Part shown: in pieces, positions 32,866 to 42,265 of the stretch | Position numbering within the stretch: position 1 is the stretch's first letter | Layout of the letters: every line of letters begins with the position of its first letter | From: Arthrobacter sp. Hiyo4 | Lineage (GTDB): Bacteria; Actinomycetota; Actinomycetes; Actinomycetales; Micrococcaceae | Assembly (NCBI GenBank): GCA_002370555.1 | Contig: AP014718.1 | Coordinates: 1,364,001-1,428,000 of the forward strand | Length of the DNA: 64,000 bases | Reading direction: 5' to 3' | Translations under genes and position numbers: made by a program | Notes under the pieces: generated by a model | Told to the model about the DNA's origin: nothing | Seen by the model: the letters and a program-made list of their open reading frames with translations, nothing else | The model's database searches: none

Positions 32866-33734
32866 CTATTTCAGGAACTTCGACGTCCTGCGGTCCGCCA
32901 GAATCTTTCCCTTGGTCTGGCACGTGGGGCAGTACTGCAGGGAAGTATCCGCGAAGGACACCTCCCGGACTGTGTCACCACACACCGGGCAAGCTTCGCC
33001 GGTGCGGGCATGGACCCGTAGGTGGCTGCGTTTGACGTCCTTGAGCTCGCTGGGCGGCTTGCCCTCGGCTCCGGCCAGGGCCGTTCCGAGCACGCTGTGG
33101 ATGGCGTCATACAGCACCTGCACCGTGCCACGGTCCAAGGACTTGGCGGTGGCAAAGGGGGAGATCCTCGCAGCATGCAGGATCTCGTCGCTGTAGGCGT
33201 TCCCGATCCCCGCGATCACGCTCTGGCTCCGCAGGACGCCCTTGATCTGCTGGGAAGTGGAGCCGAGAATTTCCGCCAGCATGTCGGCGTCGAACGCTGC
33301 GCTGAACGGGTCCGGCCCAGCGCCGCGACGCCCGGCACCTCCTGGGGGTCGCGCACCACGTACACGGCAAGGCTCTTTTTAGTCCCCGCCTCGGTGAGAT
33401 CCATGCCGTGGGCACCGTCCGGCCCGGTGAACGCCAGGCGCATGGCGATGTGGCCCTTACCCATCCGGAGCTGGGTGTCTGTGGGCGAGTCCGTGAAGCG
33501 GACCCAGCCCGCCCGGGCGAGGTGGAAGACAAACGAGGGCCCGTCGGTGTCAATGCTGACAAACTTTCCGAACCGCCGCACGCCGGCCACCGTGCAGCCC
33601 TCCAGCGCTGTGTACGGCGGATCCGCTGTCTTCAGCACGGCAAAGGAAACGATCTGGACCTTCCGCACCACGGCTCCGCGCAGGTGCTCGTCCAGGAAAC
33701 CGGCCAGGCCCGCAACCTCGGGAAGCTCCGGCAT
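32866..33734 (-). CDS. Fpg/Nei-family DNA glycosylase
   Basis: Base-excision repair glycosylase/AP lyase for oxidised bases. The catalytic N-terminus MPELPEVAGL is typical (Pro2 nucleophile, Glu3). The helix-two-turn-helix region reads SVIAGIGNAYSDEILHAARI. The C-terminus has a four-Cys zinc finger, CPVC then CPTCQ, followed by GKILADRRTSKFLK, a tail longer than in classical MutM. One lost base near 33310 splits N- and C-terminal domains. About 289 residues corrected. Substrate preference (8-oxoG or oxidised pyrimidine) cannot be told from this. Convergent with the tRNA. Confidence 0.87.
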
Positions 33735-33737
33735 GGT

Positions 33738-34366
33738 TTACCTGCGGTCAGCCTGGCTGTCAGGTGCGGCCGGCGCCTCAGGAACAGGTGAGCCGGCGGC
33801 GGGGTCCGTGGCTGCCTTCGCCGCCACGGAGCGCTCGGCATCTGCCTTCTTGAGAGCCCTCATCTTCTGTCCGCGCTGCCGCCAGACGCTCCACAGGACC
33901 AGGCCAACCATAAAGATCACGACGGCGGCGATGGCTGAGATCTGTGTCCACATGGGGAACCAGGTGGCCTCGGTGCCAAGGATCCGCTGCCCGTTGTGGG
34001 CGGCCTGCGAGTTGCCCAACATGATCCCGGCGGTCAGCAGGTTAGGGGACGCCAGAGCCACAGCGGCGACGAGGATGGCCAGCTTCCAGGGCCAGCTCAA
34101 GGATTTGCGGGTCGCCTGCCAGGCCACCAGGAGGGGACGAACGTGAAAACGAACCCGCAGAACATCCCCACCAGGATGCCCGCCCCAAGATTGCCCTGGA
34201 CCTGGTTGCGGATGACATTCGCCCACCAGACCGGGAGGACCGCCGCAAAGGCAAAATAAGAGATGCCGAGGACCACCAGCGCCACCACAGCGAGGATGAT
34301 CCGAGCAGCCCAGTTTGCCTTTTTCGCGGGCGGTTCCCGTGCATCTGATCTCATGCGTCTCATCAT
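33738..34366 (-). CDS. Four-TM membrane protein, unknown function
   Basis: Joined across a lost base near 34132, this gives about 209 residues with four hydrophobic segments: IILAVVALVVLGISYFAFAA, AGILVGMFCGFVFTFVPLL, WKLAILVAAVALASP and ISAIAAVVIFMVGLVLWSV. The C-terminal tail is charged and Ala/Pro-rich, probably cytosolic. Sometimes called permease in relatives, but no transporter motif is visible. It starts 3 nt upstream of the glycosylase, so the two are likely co-transcribed. Confidence 0.7.
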
Positions 34367-34470
34367 GTCAGAATCCTCCTCGAACGCCCGGGAGTTGTGC
34401 CTATACTTTCAGCGGCGGCTTGTTTTCCTGGCCCGTTGACATTGGTGATTGACCCGATGAAAGGCCCCTG

Positions 34471-34857
34471 ATGAGCAACATTCCCGAAGACCTGTCCTAC
34501 ACCGCCGAGCACGAGTGGGTATCCGCACCGAGCGCTGACGGCGTGGTCCGGGTGGGCATCACCGACTTCGCGCAGGACGCACTCGGAGATGTTGTCTACG
34601 CCCAGCTGCCGGAAGCTGGCACCAAAATCACCGCGAATGAAGTTGTTGGCGAGGTCGAGTCCACCAAGAGCGTCAGTGATATCTATGCTCCGGTCAGCGG
34701 CGAAGTGGTCGCACGCAACGAATCCCTCGATACCGATTCGGCGTTGATCAACTCCGATCCGTACGGCGACGGCTGGCTGATCGAGATCCGGCTTGCTGAA
34801 GCAGACGCCGTGGAGTCCTTGCTCAGTGCATCCGAGTACGAACAGCAGGTAGGCTGA
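34471..34857 (+). CDS. gcvH: Glycine cleavage system H protein
   Basis: Lipoylated carrier that shuttles the aminomethyl group in glycine cleavage. The lipoyl-lysine lies in VGEVESTKSVSDIYAPVSGE, with the usual YTAEHEWV start and DGWLIEIRL end. Intact, 128 residues, ATG 34471. The other gcv genes are not in the window. Here it heads the gcvH-garA-ftsR-bfn-merR module, conserved in order as Rv1826-Rv1830. Confidence 0.96.
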   Translation: MSNIPEDLSYTAEHEWVSAPSADGVVRVGITDFAQDALGDVVYAQLPEAGTKITANEVVGEVESTKSVSDIYAPVSGEVVARNESLDTDSALINSDPYGDGWLIEIRLAEADAVESLLSASEYEQQVG

Positions 34858-34874
34858 AGCTAACGGGTTCATCC

Positions 34875-34949
34875 GGTCCGGCCAACGGGCGTCTTCGCAC
34901 GTCAGTGGCCGGATCGGGGCCCGGCAACGAATCCGCGATGCGGATTCGT
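34875..34949. other. Two inverted repeats between gcvH and garA
   Basis: TCCGGCCA and TGGCCGGA (about 34875-34917) bracket a loop, and a perfect 10-bp hairpin ACGAATCCGC-GAT-GCGGATTCGT occupies 34927-34949. Neither has a T-tract. They could terminate gcvH, be an operator, or structure the garA leader. Confidence 0.45.
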
Positions 34950-35002
34950 CAGGGCAAATGTTGATTGCAGGCGTGAGAGCTGCAGCGAAAGAGGAGGAAT
35001 CC

Positions 35003-35479
35003 ATGGCTGGCCACAAACAGGACCCTGCCGAAGGCGAGTACGGCACAGGTGCGGCCAGGGCTTCGGAGACCACCTCGATCCATCTAACCCCCGTCTCCGA
35101 CGAGCCCACTATCGCCCCCAAGCTGTCCATGGACGAGCGTTCATCCGTGGAGGCGCTGCCGGCCGGTTCCGCGCTCCTGGTGGCCCACAGCGGCCCGAAC
35201 ACGGGTGCCCGCTTCCTGCTTGACACGGACATCACCACGGCTGGCCGTCATCCTGACGCCGACATCTTCCTTGATGACGTCACCGTATCCCGGCGCCACG
35301 TAGAGTTCCGCCGTACAGCGCGGAGCTTTGAAGTGGTGGATACCGGCAGCCTCAACGGCACCTACGTTAACCACGACCGCGTGGACAGCGTTGAGCTGAA
35401 GTCCGGGAACGAAGTCCAGATCGGCAAGTTCCGACTCACCTTCTACCTGAGCCCTGCCCGCGCAGCAGGCCGCGCCTGA
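35003..35479 (+). CDS. garA: FHA-domain regulator GarA/OdhI
   Basis: Small phospho-switch protein. Unphosphorylated GarA/OdhI binds and inhibits 2-oxoglutarate dehydrogenase and affects glutamate metabolism; phosphorylation of an N-terminal Thr by Ser/Thr kinases makes the FHA domain bind its own tail and releases the enzyme. Both parts are visible: the N-terminal ETTS motif (in RASETTSIHL) and an FHA domain with TTAGRHPDADIFLDD, VSRRHVEF and GSLNGTYVN. ATG 35003 with a GAGGAGG site gives 158 residues, matching the family. The ETTS kinase sites strongly support function. Confidence 0.92.
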   Translation: MAGHKQDPAEGEYGTGAARASETTSIHLTPVSDEPTIAPKLSMDERSSVEALPAGSALLVAHSGPNTGARFLLDTDITTAGRHPDADIFLDDVTVSRRHVEFRRTARSFEVVDTGSLNGTYVNHDRVDSVELKSGNEVQIGKFRLTFYLSPARAAGRA

Positions 35480-35502
35480 TCCCGGGACACTTGCCTGTGG
35501 CA

Positions 35503-36217
35503 ATGGCACAACCGGAACGCCGGGGCCCCAAGTTTTGAACATCGGGGAAGTCCTCGCGCAACTCAGCGGCGACTTTCCGGGTATGACAGCGTCGAAAATC
35601 AGGTTCCTCGAAGAAAAGGGACTGATTAATCCGCGCCGCACTCCGGCCGGATACCGGCAGTACTCGGACAGTGACGTCGAACGTCTCCGTTTTGTGCTGG
35701 CACTGCAGCGGGACCAGTACCTTCCACTGAAAGTTATCAAGGACTATCTTGATGCGATCGACAGGGGAGAGCGGCCGGAGAACCTGCCGCCCGGCGTCGT
35801 GGTTTCGCCGCGGATCGTTTCGGATGAATTGGCCGTGGAGCTTCAGAACCGCGGCCGGAAATTCAGCGAGGAACAGCTGCGGACCGAGTCCGGCGCCAGC
35901 ATTCCGTTACTCCAATCGCTGCTGAGCTTCGGGCTGATCAGCCACAGCAACGGCAAGTTCGACGAGCACGCCCTCCAGGTGGCCGTGCCTGCGTGCAACT
36001 GGAGAGCCACGGCCTTGAGCCGCGCCACCTGCGGCCGTTCCAGGCCGCAGCGGAACGTGAATTCGGACTCGTGGAGCGCGCAGTTGCGCCGCTCGCGTCC
36101 CGGCGCGATTCCGCGTCACAGGCGCGGGCTGCTGAAGCGGCCCGCGAAATCAGCGACCTCTGCCTTGTCCTGCACCGGGCACTGGTCCAGGACCGTATCT
36201 CACGTATGGACATCTGA
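35503..36217 (+). CDS. ftsR: MerR-family regulator FtsR (Rv1828-type)
   Basis: MerR-like DNA-binding protein; the corynebacterial relative FtsR controls ftsZ expression. The winged-helix N-terminus reads LNIGEVLAQLSGDFPGMTAS, KIRFLEEKGLINPRRTPAGY and RQYSDSDVERLRFVL. The C-terminal half (GLEPRHLRPFQAAAEREFGL) lies in another frame after a lost base near 35985. ATG 35503 (MAQPERRGP) joins the domain if one C is restored near 35527; without it translation would have to begin at TTG 35535. About 238 residues corrected. The stop overlaps the next start (TGATG). Confidence 0.85.
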
Positions 36218-36719
36218 TGATCGAAGTGGAGATCGTAGGCGTTCGTATCGAACTGCCGTCCAACCAGCCGCTCGTCCTGCTGCGCGAGATCCACGGCGAA
36301 CGGCACGTGCCCATCTGGATCGGGACTCCAGAGGCAAGTGCCATCGCCCTGGCCCAGCAAGGGGTAGTGCCTCCGCGCCCGATGACCCACGACCTCCTGG
36401 TGGACGTGGTGGAGTCCCTGGGCCATTCGGTTGTCAGCGTCAACATTGTGGCCGTTGAGGACAACATCTTTTATGGCCAGCTCCAGTTCGAGAACGGCAC
36501 CACCGTTAGCTCGCGCGCATCGGACGCCCTCGCGATCGCGTTGCGGGCCAAATGCCGCATCTGGTGTGCCGACTCGGTAATGGATGAAGCCGGAGTCCGT
36601 ATTACCGAGCATGACGAGGGGAGGACACTGACCCGGGCCCCACCGTGGACGAGGAACGCGAACTGCGGCGCTTCCGTGAGTTCCTGGACGATGTGGAGCC
36701 CGAAGACTTTGACGGCTGA
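36217..36719 (+). CDS. Bifunctional nuclease family protein (DUF151)
   Basis: The family is named after a plant protein with nuclease activity; the bacterial role is unclear. The protein shows MIEVEIVGVRIELPSNQPLV, HVPIWIGTPEASAIALA, the HDLLVDVVESLG helix and SSRASDALAIALRAKC, all typical of DUF151. A lost G near 36616 shifts the C-terminus; corrected, it reads VDEERELRRFREFLDD and stops at 36717-36719, 168 residues. It sits between two MerR genes as Rv1829 does, and is translationally coupled to ftsR. Confidence 0.87.
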
Positions 36720-36725
36720 GGTCAC

Positions 36726-36743
36726 GTTAAGGTTAAAGTTGAG
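36726..36743 (+). repeat. Three tandem GTTRAR hexamers
   Basis: GTTAAG, GTTAAA and GTTGAG follow one another without spacer, directly after the nuclease gene stop and 42 nt before a good -35 box. Possibly an activator site for the merR promoter. Confidence 0.45.
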
Positions 36744-36784
36744 CCTGAAAGTTCCGACACGCCTGCGCCAAGCGGCCTAGATCT

Positions 36785-36813
36785 TTGACCTTGGGGCACA
36801 GCGGGCCTAACGT
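36785..36813 (+). promoter_or_regulatory. Promoter of the second merR gene
   Basis: TTGACC, a 17-nt spacer and TAACGT make a good sigma-70-type promoter. The transcript would have a leader of about 135 nt, containing the CATGAA-C-TTCATG palindrome at 36891-36903 as a possible operator. Confidence 0.55.
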
Positions 36814-36956
36814 CGAAGATACAAGCTCCCATTGCTTACAGCAGCCGCGCAAGTCACACTGTAAAAGTACGACCCCCGCGAAATTACATGCATGAACTTC
36901 ATGTGTGCACCGGCTGATGTAGTGGTCCCCGGGAGCTTATGACAAGGAGGATCCAG

Positions 36957-37552
36957 GTGAGTCCCAAAGGCGAAGCAGGCGGGCTGAAGCAGCCCACAAC
37001 GGCTGGTGTGGCTGTGCCCGCGAGCGGTGCCCAGGGCCTCCTGTTTACCGAAGACCTTCCCGTCCTGGACGAGGACGCCGGCTACCGCGGCCCACGGCCT
37101 GCAAGGCGGCCGGGATCACGTACCGCCAGCTGGACTACTGGGCACGCACCGGGCTGGTTGAGCCCGCAGTCCGCGGTGCCGCAGGTTCCGGCTCGCAGCG
37201 GCTCTACGGTTTCCGGGACATTCTGGTGCTCAAGGTAGTCAAGCGGCTTCTGGACACCGGTGTTTCCCTTCAGCAGATCCGCACGGCAGTGGAACACCTG
37301 CGCGAACGCGGCGTGGAGGATCTGGCACAGATCACGCTCATGAGCGACGGCGCGAGCGTCTACGAATGCACCTCCGCAGACGAGGTCATCGATCTTGTCC
37401 AGGGCGGCCAAGGCGTCTTCGGCATCGCCGTGGGCAGGGTCTGGCGCGAAGTAGAGGGCAGCTTGGCTTCCCTGCCTAGCGAACACGCCGCCGAACACTC
37501 CTTTCCCGACGACGAGCTGAGCAAGCGGCGCGCTGCCCGAAAGATCGGCTGA
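36957..37552 (+). CDS. MerR-family regulator (Rv1830-type)
   Basis: Transcription regulator with MerR DNA-binding domain; target unknown. After GTG 36957 (AAGGAGG 6 nt upstream) come a disordered lead and GLLFTEDLPVLDEDAGYRGP. One lost C near 37093 shifts the frame, then TACKAAGITYRQLDYWARTG, SGSQRLYGFRDILVLKVVKR and LLDTGVSLQQIRTAVEHLRE. About 199 residues corrected. Last gene of the gcvH-garA-ftsR-bfn-merR module; a terminator follows. Confidence 0.87.
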
Positions 37553-37572
37553 CAACAGGCTGGCGCAGCACC

Positions 37573-37615
37573 AACAAGAGGAGGCCACCCCCGGCGGGGA
37601 TGGCCTCTTCTTGTT
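37573..37615. terminator. Terminator between merR and the convergent ParA gene
   Basis: AACAAGAGGAGGCCA pairs with TGGCCTCTTCTTGTT (one mismatch) across a CCCCCGGCGGGGA top. Lies between convergent genes and may work both ways. Confidence 0.7.
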
Positions 37616-37657
37616 GTCCGCGGAACCTTTGGGTGCAGCGGGGCTGCGCCCAAGGGG

Positions 37658-38489
37658 TTAACGCTGGGTCCGGTTTCGCAGGCCGCTTCCGGTCGCCAGG
37701 AGATTGACAAGGAGGGCGTCGAACAACGCAGCAGATGACTTCGCGGATTCGCCGGGCCAGTGGTGCACCGGGTGGGCCGCGCCCTGGATCTGCTGCCAGT
37801 TCGCCTGCTCGGGGATGCGTGGGCTCAGCAGCAGGTCACCGAACATCGATTCCATTTCCGCGAGCCGGTACGTGTGTTCGGAAGAGCCGGTGCGAACGCG
37901 GTTGGCCACAATGCCTACGGGGGACAGGTTCGGCGCGAATTCCTGCTTGAACAGCTGGATGGCGCGCATGGTCCGTTCCGTTCCCGCCACCGAGAACAGC
38001 CCGGCTCGGCCACGAGGGCCACTTTGTCACTCGCGGACCACGCCATCCGGGTCAGCCCGTTCAGCGACGGCGGGCAGTCAATGAGGACCAGCTCGTAGCG
38101 GTCGGCGCCAGCCAGGACTGCGGAAAGCCTGCGGAGGTCCGGCGGCCAAGGTCGGGGCGGTCGTAGATGCCGGTGTACGCCGAACCCACGGCGACGTCCA
38201 GCACGGCCGGTCCGGATCCGTTCGCATGCGCCCGTGCCGTCCAGGAGCTGCCCGCGACATTGTCCGCGAGTTTGGCCCGGCGGGGGCTCTTGAGCATCCT
38301 GCCGATGTCCAGCTGGTCGCCGGCCTGGACGCCCAGGGCAGTGGTCGCGTCCGCATGGGGATCGAGGTCCACCACCAGTGTGGGGATGCCCGCGGCAAGC
38401 GCCGCAGACGCCAATCCTGTGGTGATGGACGTCTTGCCGACTCCGCCCTTGAGGCTGCTGATGCTGACTACTTGCACTTGTGAGACCAA
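37658..38489 (-). CDS. Orphan ParA/MinD-like ATPase
   Basis: P-loop ATPase of the ParA superfamily with no ParB partner nearby. Deviant Walker A SISSLKGGVGKTSITTGLA, then LVVDLDPHADATTALG and LVLIDCPPSLNGLTRMAW. Breaks near 38140 and 37998 (lost bases) separate three segments; the last reads RTMRAIQLFKQEFAPNLSPV. About 276 residues corrected. The start is uncertain: TTG 38489 or GTG 38477, neither with a good binding site. Such orphan ParAs position cargo other than the chromosome in some bacteria; the cargo here is unknown. Confidence 0.8.
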
Positions 38490-38706
38490 AACCTAACGCC
38501 GGCTGCCGTGTTGGGGGTAATGTTTGCTCCGGCACTGCCGAAGCCGGCGGCTCAAGCCACCTTACCCATCATATGTGGCTGCGCCGGTGAATTCCGTTTA
38601 TGGGGACGCGGCATGGCACGGCGATGGTTTGGGTGGCCGGTTCTGCCAGCCTCCGTCGATGCACGCGGGACATGACGGAAGCTTCTGTGACTGTGGCCAC
38701 AATGAT

Positions 38707-38734
38707 TTGTATTTCTAAGCGCGGGTCTTAGACA
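38707..38734 (+). promoter_or_regulatory. Possible pyc promoter
   Basis: TTGTAT, a 16-nt spacer and TAGACA, about 40 nt upstream of the pyc start. The remainder of 38490-38777 shows no gene. Confidence 0.4.
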
Positions 38735-38777
38735 CTGTGACCACTTACCGATACACCCGCAATGATGCAGGAGAATT

Positions 38778-41700
38778 ATGTTTTCCAAGATTCTGGTGGC
38801 CAACCGCGGCGAAATCGCGATCAGGGCCTTCCGTGCCAGCTACGAGCTGGGCGCTAAGACGGTTGCTGTCTTCCCCAATGAGGACCGAAACTCGATCCAC
38901 CGCCAGAAGGCCGATGAGGCATATCTGATCGGCGAAGTGGGGCATCCCGTCCGGGCCTACCTGGATGTTGCCGAAGTGGTCCGCGTCGCCAAGGAGTCCG
39001 GCGCCGACGCCATCTACCCCGGCTACGGCTTTCTTTCGGAAAACCCCGATCTGGCCCGCGCCGCCCAGGAAGCCGGCATCACCTTCGTTGGCCCCCGGCT
39101 GAGGTGCTTGAGCTGGCCGGCAACAAGGTGGCAGCACTGAAGGCTGCCCGTGAGGCCGGTGTTCCGGTCCTGAAATCGAGTGAACCCTCGAAGGACATGG
39201 ATGAGCTGATTGCGGCAGCCGACCAGATCGGTTTCCCCATCTTCGCCAAGGCCGTCGCCGGCGGCGGCGGACGTGGCATGCGCCGCGTCGACACGAGGGA
39301 AGCCCTTCCCGAGGCCCTGCAGGCCGCCATGCGCGAAGCAGATGCGGCATTCGGTGACCCCACCATGTTCCTGGAGCAGGCAGTGCTCCGCCCGCGCCAC
39401 ATCGAGGTGCAGATCCTGGCCGACGCCGAGGGCAACGTCATCCACCTCTTCGAACGTGACTGCTCCATCCAGCGCCGTCACCAGAAGGTCATCGAGATCG
39501 CCCCGGCGCCCAACCTGGACGAAGGTATCCGCCAGGCCCTTTACCGTGACGCGGTGAAGTTCGCCAAGGCCCTGAACTACGTCAACGCCGGAACCGTGGA
39601 GTTCCTGGTGGACACCGTCGGCGAACGCGCCGGACAGCACGTCTTCATCGAAATGAACCCCCGCATCCAGGTCGAACACACCGTCACTGAGGAAGTGACG
39701 GACGTTGACCTGGTGCAGGCACAGCTTCGGATCGCTTCCGGCGAGACCCTCGCGGACCTGGGTCTCTCCCAGGAGACGGTCCAGCTCAAGGGCGCAGCGC
39801 TTCAATGCCGCATCACCACCGAGGACCCGGCCAACGGGTTCCGGCCGGACGTCGGGAAGATCACCGGCTACCGCTCCGCCGGCGGAGCCGGTGTAAGGCT
39901 CGACGGCGGCACCGTGTACTCGGGTGCCGAAATCAGTCCCCACTTCGACTCCATGCTCGTGAAGCTGAGCTGCCGCGGCCGCGACTACCCGGCCGCCGTG
40001 GCCCGCGCACGCCGGGCACTTGCGGAGTTCCGCATCCGGGGTGTGTCCACCAACATTTCCTTCCTCCAGGCTGTGCTCGACGATGCTGACTTCATTGCCG
40101 GCAACGTCGCCACCAACTTCATCGACGAGCGTCCCCAGCTGCTGAAGGCCCGGGTCTCCGCCGACCGCGGCACCAAGCTCCTGACCTGGCTGGCCGAAGT
40201 CACGGTCAACAAGCCCAACGGCGAGCTGACCGTGCACTCGGATCCGGCCGCCAAACTCCCGGCCGTTGGGGATCGGCAGGCAGCGCCGGGATCGCGCCAG
40301 CGCCTCCTGGAGCTTGGCCCCAAAGGCTTCGCCAAGGCCCTGCGTGAGCAGACCGCCGTGGCCGTCACCGACACCACCTTCCGCGATGCCCACCAGTCCT
40401 GCTGGCCACCCGCGTGCGTACCCGCGACCTCGTGGCCGCCGGCCCTGCGGTCACAGCCCTCCTGCCGGAACTTCTGTCCGTTGAGGCCTGGGGCGGCGCC
40501 ACCTACGATGTGGCCCTGCGCTTCCTCGGCGAGGACCCCTGGGACCGCCTCGCCGCCCTGCGGAAGGCGCTGCCCAACGTCTGCCTGCAGATGCTGCTGC
40601 GTGGCCAGAACACGGTGGGCTACACGCCGTACCCGGAAGAAGTGACCGTGGCTTTCGTCAACGAGGCCGCTGCCACCGGTATCGACATTTTCCGCATCTT
40701 CGACGCTCTGAACGATGTGAACCAGATGGCCCGGCCATCCGCGCCGTCCGGGCCACCGGTACTGCGGTAGCCGAGGTAGCACTGTGTTACACCGGTGACA
40801 TGCTGAACCCTGACGAGAAGCTGTACACGCTGGACTACTACCTGGAACTGGCCCAGCGGATTGTGGATGCCGGCGCGCACATCCTTGCCATCAAAGACAT
40901 GGCCGGGCTGCTCCGCCCGGCAGCGGCCGCCAAGCTCGTGGCCGCACTGCGCGAACGCTTCGACCTCCCGGTCCACCTCCACACGCATGACACGGCAGGC
41001 GGCCAGCTGGCCACCCTGCTGGCGGCAGTTGACGCCGGCGTGGACGCTGTTGACGTTGCCTCCGCTTCGCTGGCCGGGACCACCAGCCAGCCGTCCGCCT
41101 CCGCCCTGGTGGCGGCGCTGGCGCACACCCAGCGTGACACTGGCTTGAGCCTTGACGCAGTCAGCTCCCTTGAGCCGTACTGGGAAGCCGTGCGCCGCGT
41201 CTACGCGCCGTTCGAGTCAGGCCTGCCAGGCCCCACCGGCCGCGTCTACCAGCACGAAATCCCGGGCGGCCAGCTGTCAAACCTGCGCCAGCAGGCCATG
41301 GCGCTGGGTCTGGGGGAGCGCTTCGAGGCGATCGAGGACATGTACACCGCTGCGGACCGGATCCTGGGCCGCCTGGTGAAGGTCACGCCGTCGTCCAAGG
41401 TGGTGGGCGACCTCGCCCTGCACCTCGTGGGTCTCAACGCAGATCCGGCGGACTTCAACGAAAACCCGCAGGACTACGACATCCCGGACTCCGTCATCGG
41501 CTTCCTGTCCGGCGAACTCGGCGACCCGCCCGGAGGATGGCCGGAACCTTTCCGCACCAAGGCGCTCCAAGGCCGCAGCATCAAGGTCCGCGACGTTGAC
41601 CTCAGCCCCGAGGACAGCGCAGCACTTCAGGGTGATTCCAAGACCGCCAGAGCACGCTGAACCGCCTGCTCTTCGAAGGCCCTACCAAGGATTACCTCAA

Positions 41701-42168
41701 GAGCGTGGAGACGTACGGCAACATTTCCGTCCTCGACACCCGCGACTACCTTTATGGCCTGCAGCGCGGCGCCGAGCACGAGATCCAGCTGGAGAAGGGT
41801 GTCCGGCTGATCGCTTCGCTGGAAGCCGTTTCCGAGCCGGATGAAAAAGGCATGCGCACGGTCATGTGCACCCTGAACGGCCAGTCCCGCCCCGTTGTGG
41901 TCCGTGACCGCTCCGTGGTGAGCAACGTCAAGGCCGCCGAGAAGGCGGACCCGGCCCAGCCGGGCCACGTCGCAGCGCCGTTCGCCGGCGCCGTCACCGT
42001 GACCGCCAAGGCCGGCGACACGGTCAACGCCGGTGACACGGTGGCCACCATCGAAGCGATGAAGATGGAAGCCTCCATTACGACGCCGGTGGCAGGCAAA
42101 GTCTCGCGGCTCGCCATTTCAGCGGTTGAGCAGGTGCAGGGCGGGACCTCCTCCTGGTCGTCGAGTAG
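38778..42168 (+). CDS. pyc: Pyruvate carboxylase (five frame breaks)
   Basis: Anaplerotic enzyme making oxaloacetate from pyruvate and bicarbonate. Biotin carboxylase part: [30 protein letters not shown] (ATP grasp), [12 protein letters not shown] and [19 protein letters not shown]. Carboxyltransferase part: [24 protein letters not shown]-like [10 protein letters not shown] and [12 protein letters not shown]. Biotin domain: [11 protein letters not shown] with the biotinyl Lys. Lost C or G residues near 39095, 40398, 40730, 41645 and 42146 explain every break; corrected length is about 1,130 residues, as expected for the single-chain enzyme. ATG 38778 has an AGGAG site. The stop is the TAG at 42166. 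Confidence 0.96.
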
Positions 42169-42176
42169 ACCCTACA

Positions 42177-42244
42177 AACAACGCGGGGTCACTTCCCGCC
42201 CATCCGAGTGCATCGGAGGAGCGGGAAGTGACCCCGCGTTGTTG
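42177..42244. terminator. Large bidirectional terminator after pyc
   Basis: A perfect stem of about 22 bp (AACAACGCGGGGTCACTTCC extended by CGC or CGG) with a 20-nt top that itself contains ATCCGA/TCGGA arms. TTGTTTG follows. It sits between convergent pyc and fadD and suits both. Confidence 0.88.
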
Positions 42245-42265
42245 TTTGCTTGGGACGGATATCCG

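Noticed and set aside
38778..42168. Programmed ribosomal frameshifting in pyc and other genes
   Set aside because: Breaks occur at many unrelated C/G runs without slippery heptamers or downstream pseudoknots, and in genes never known to use it.
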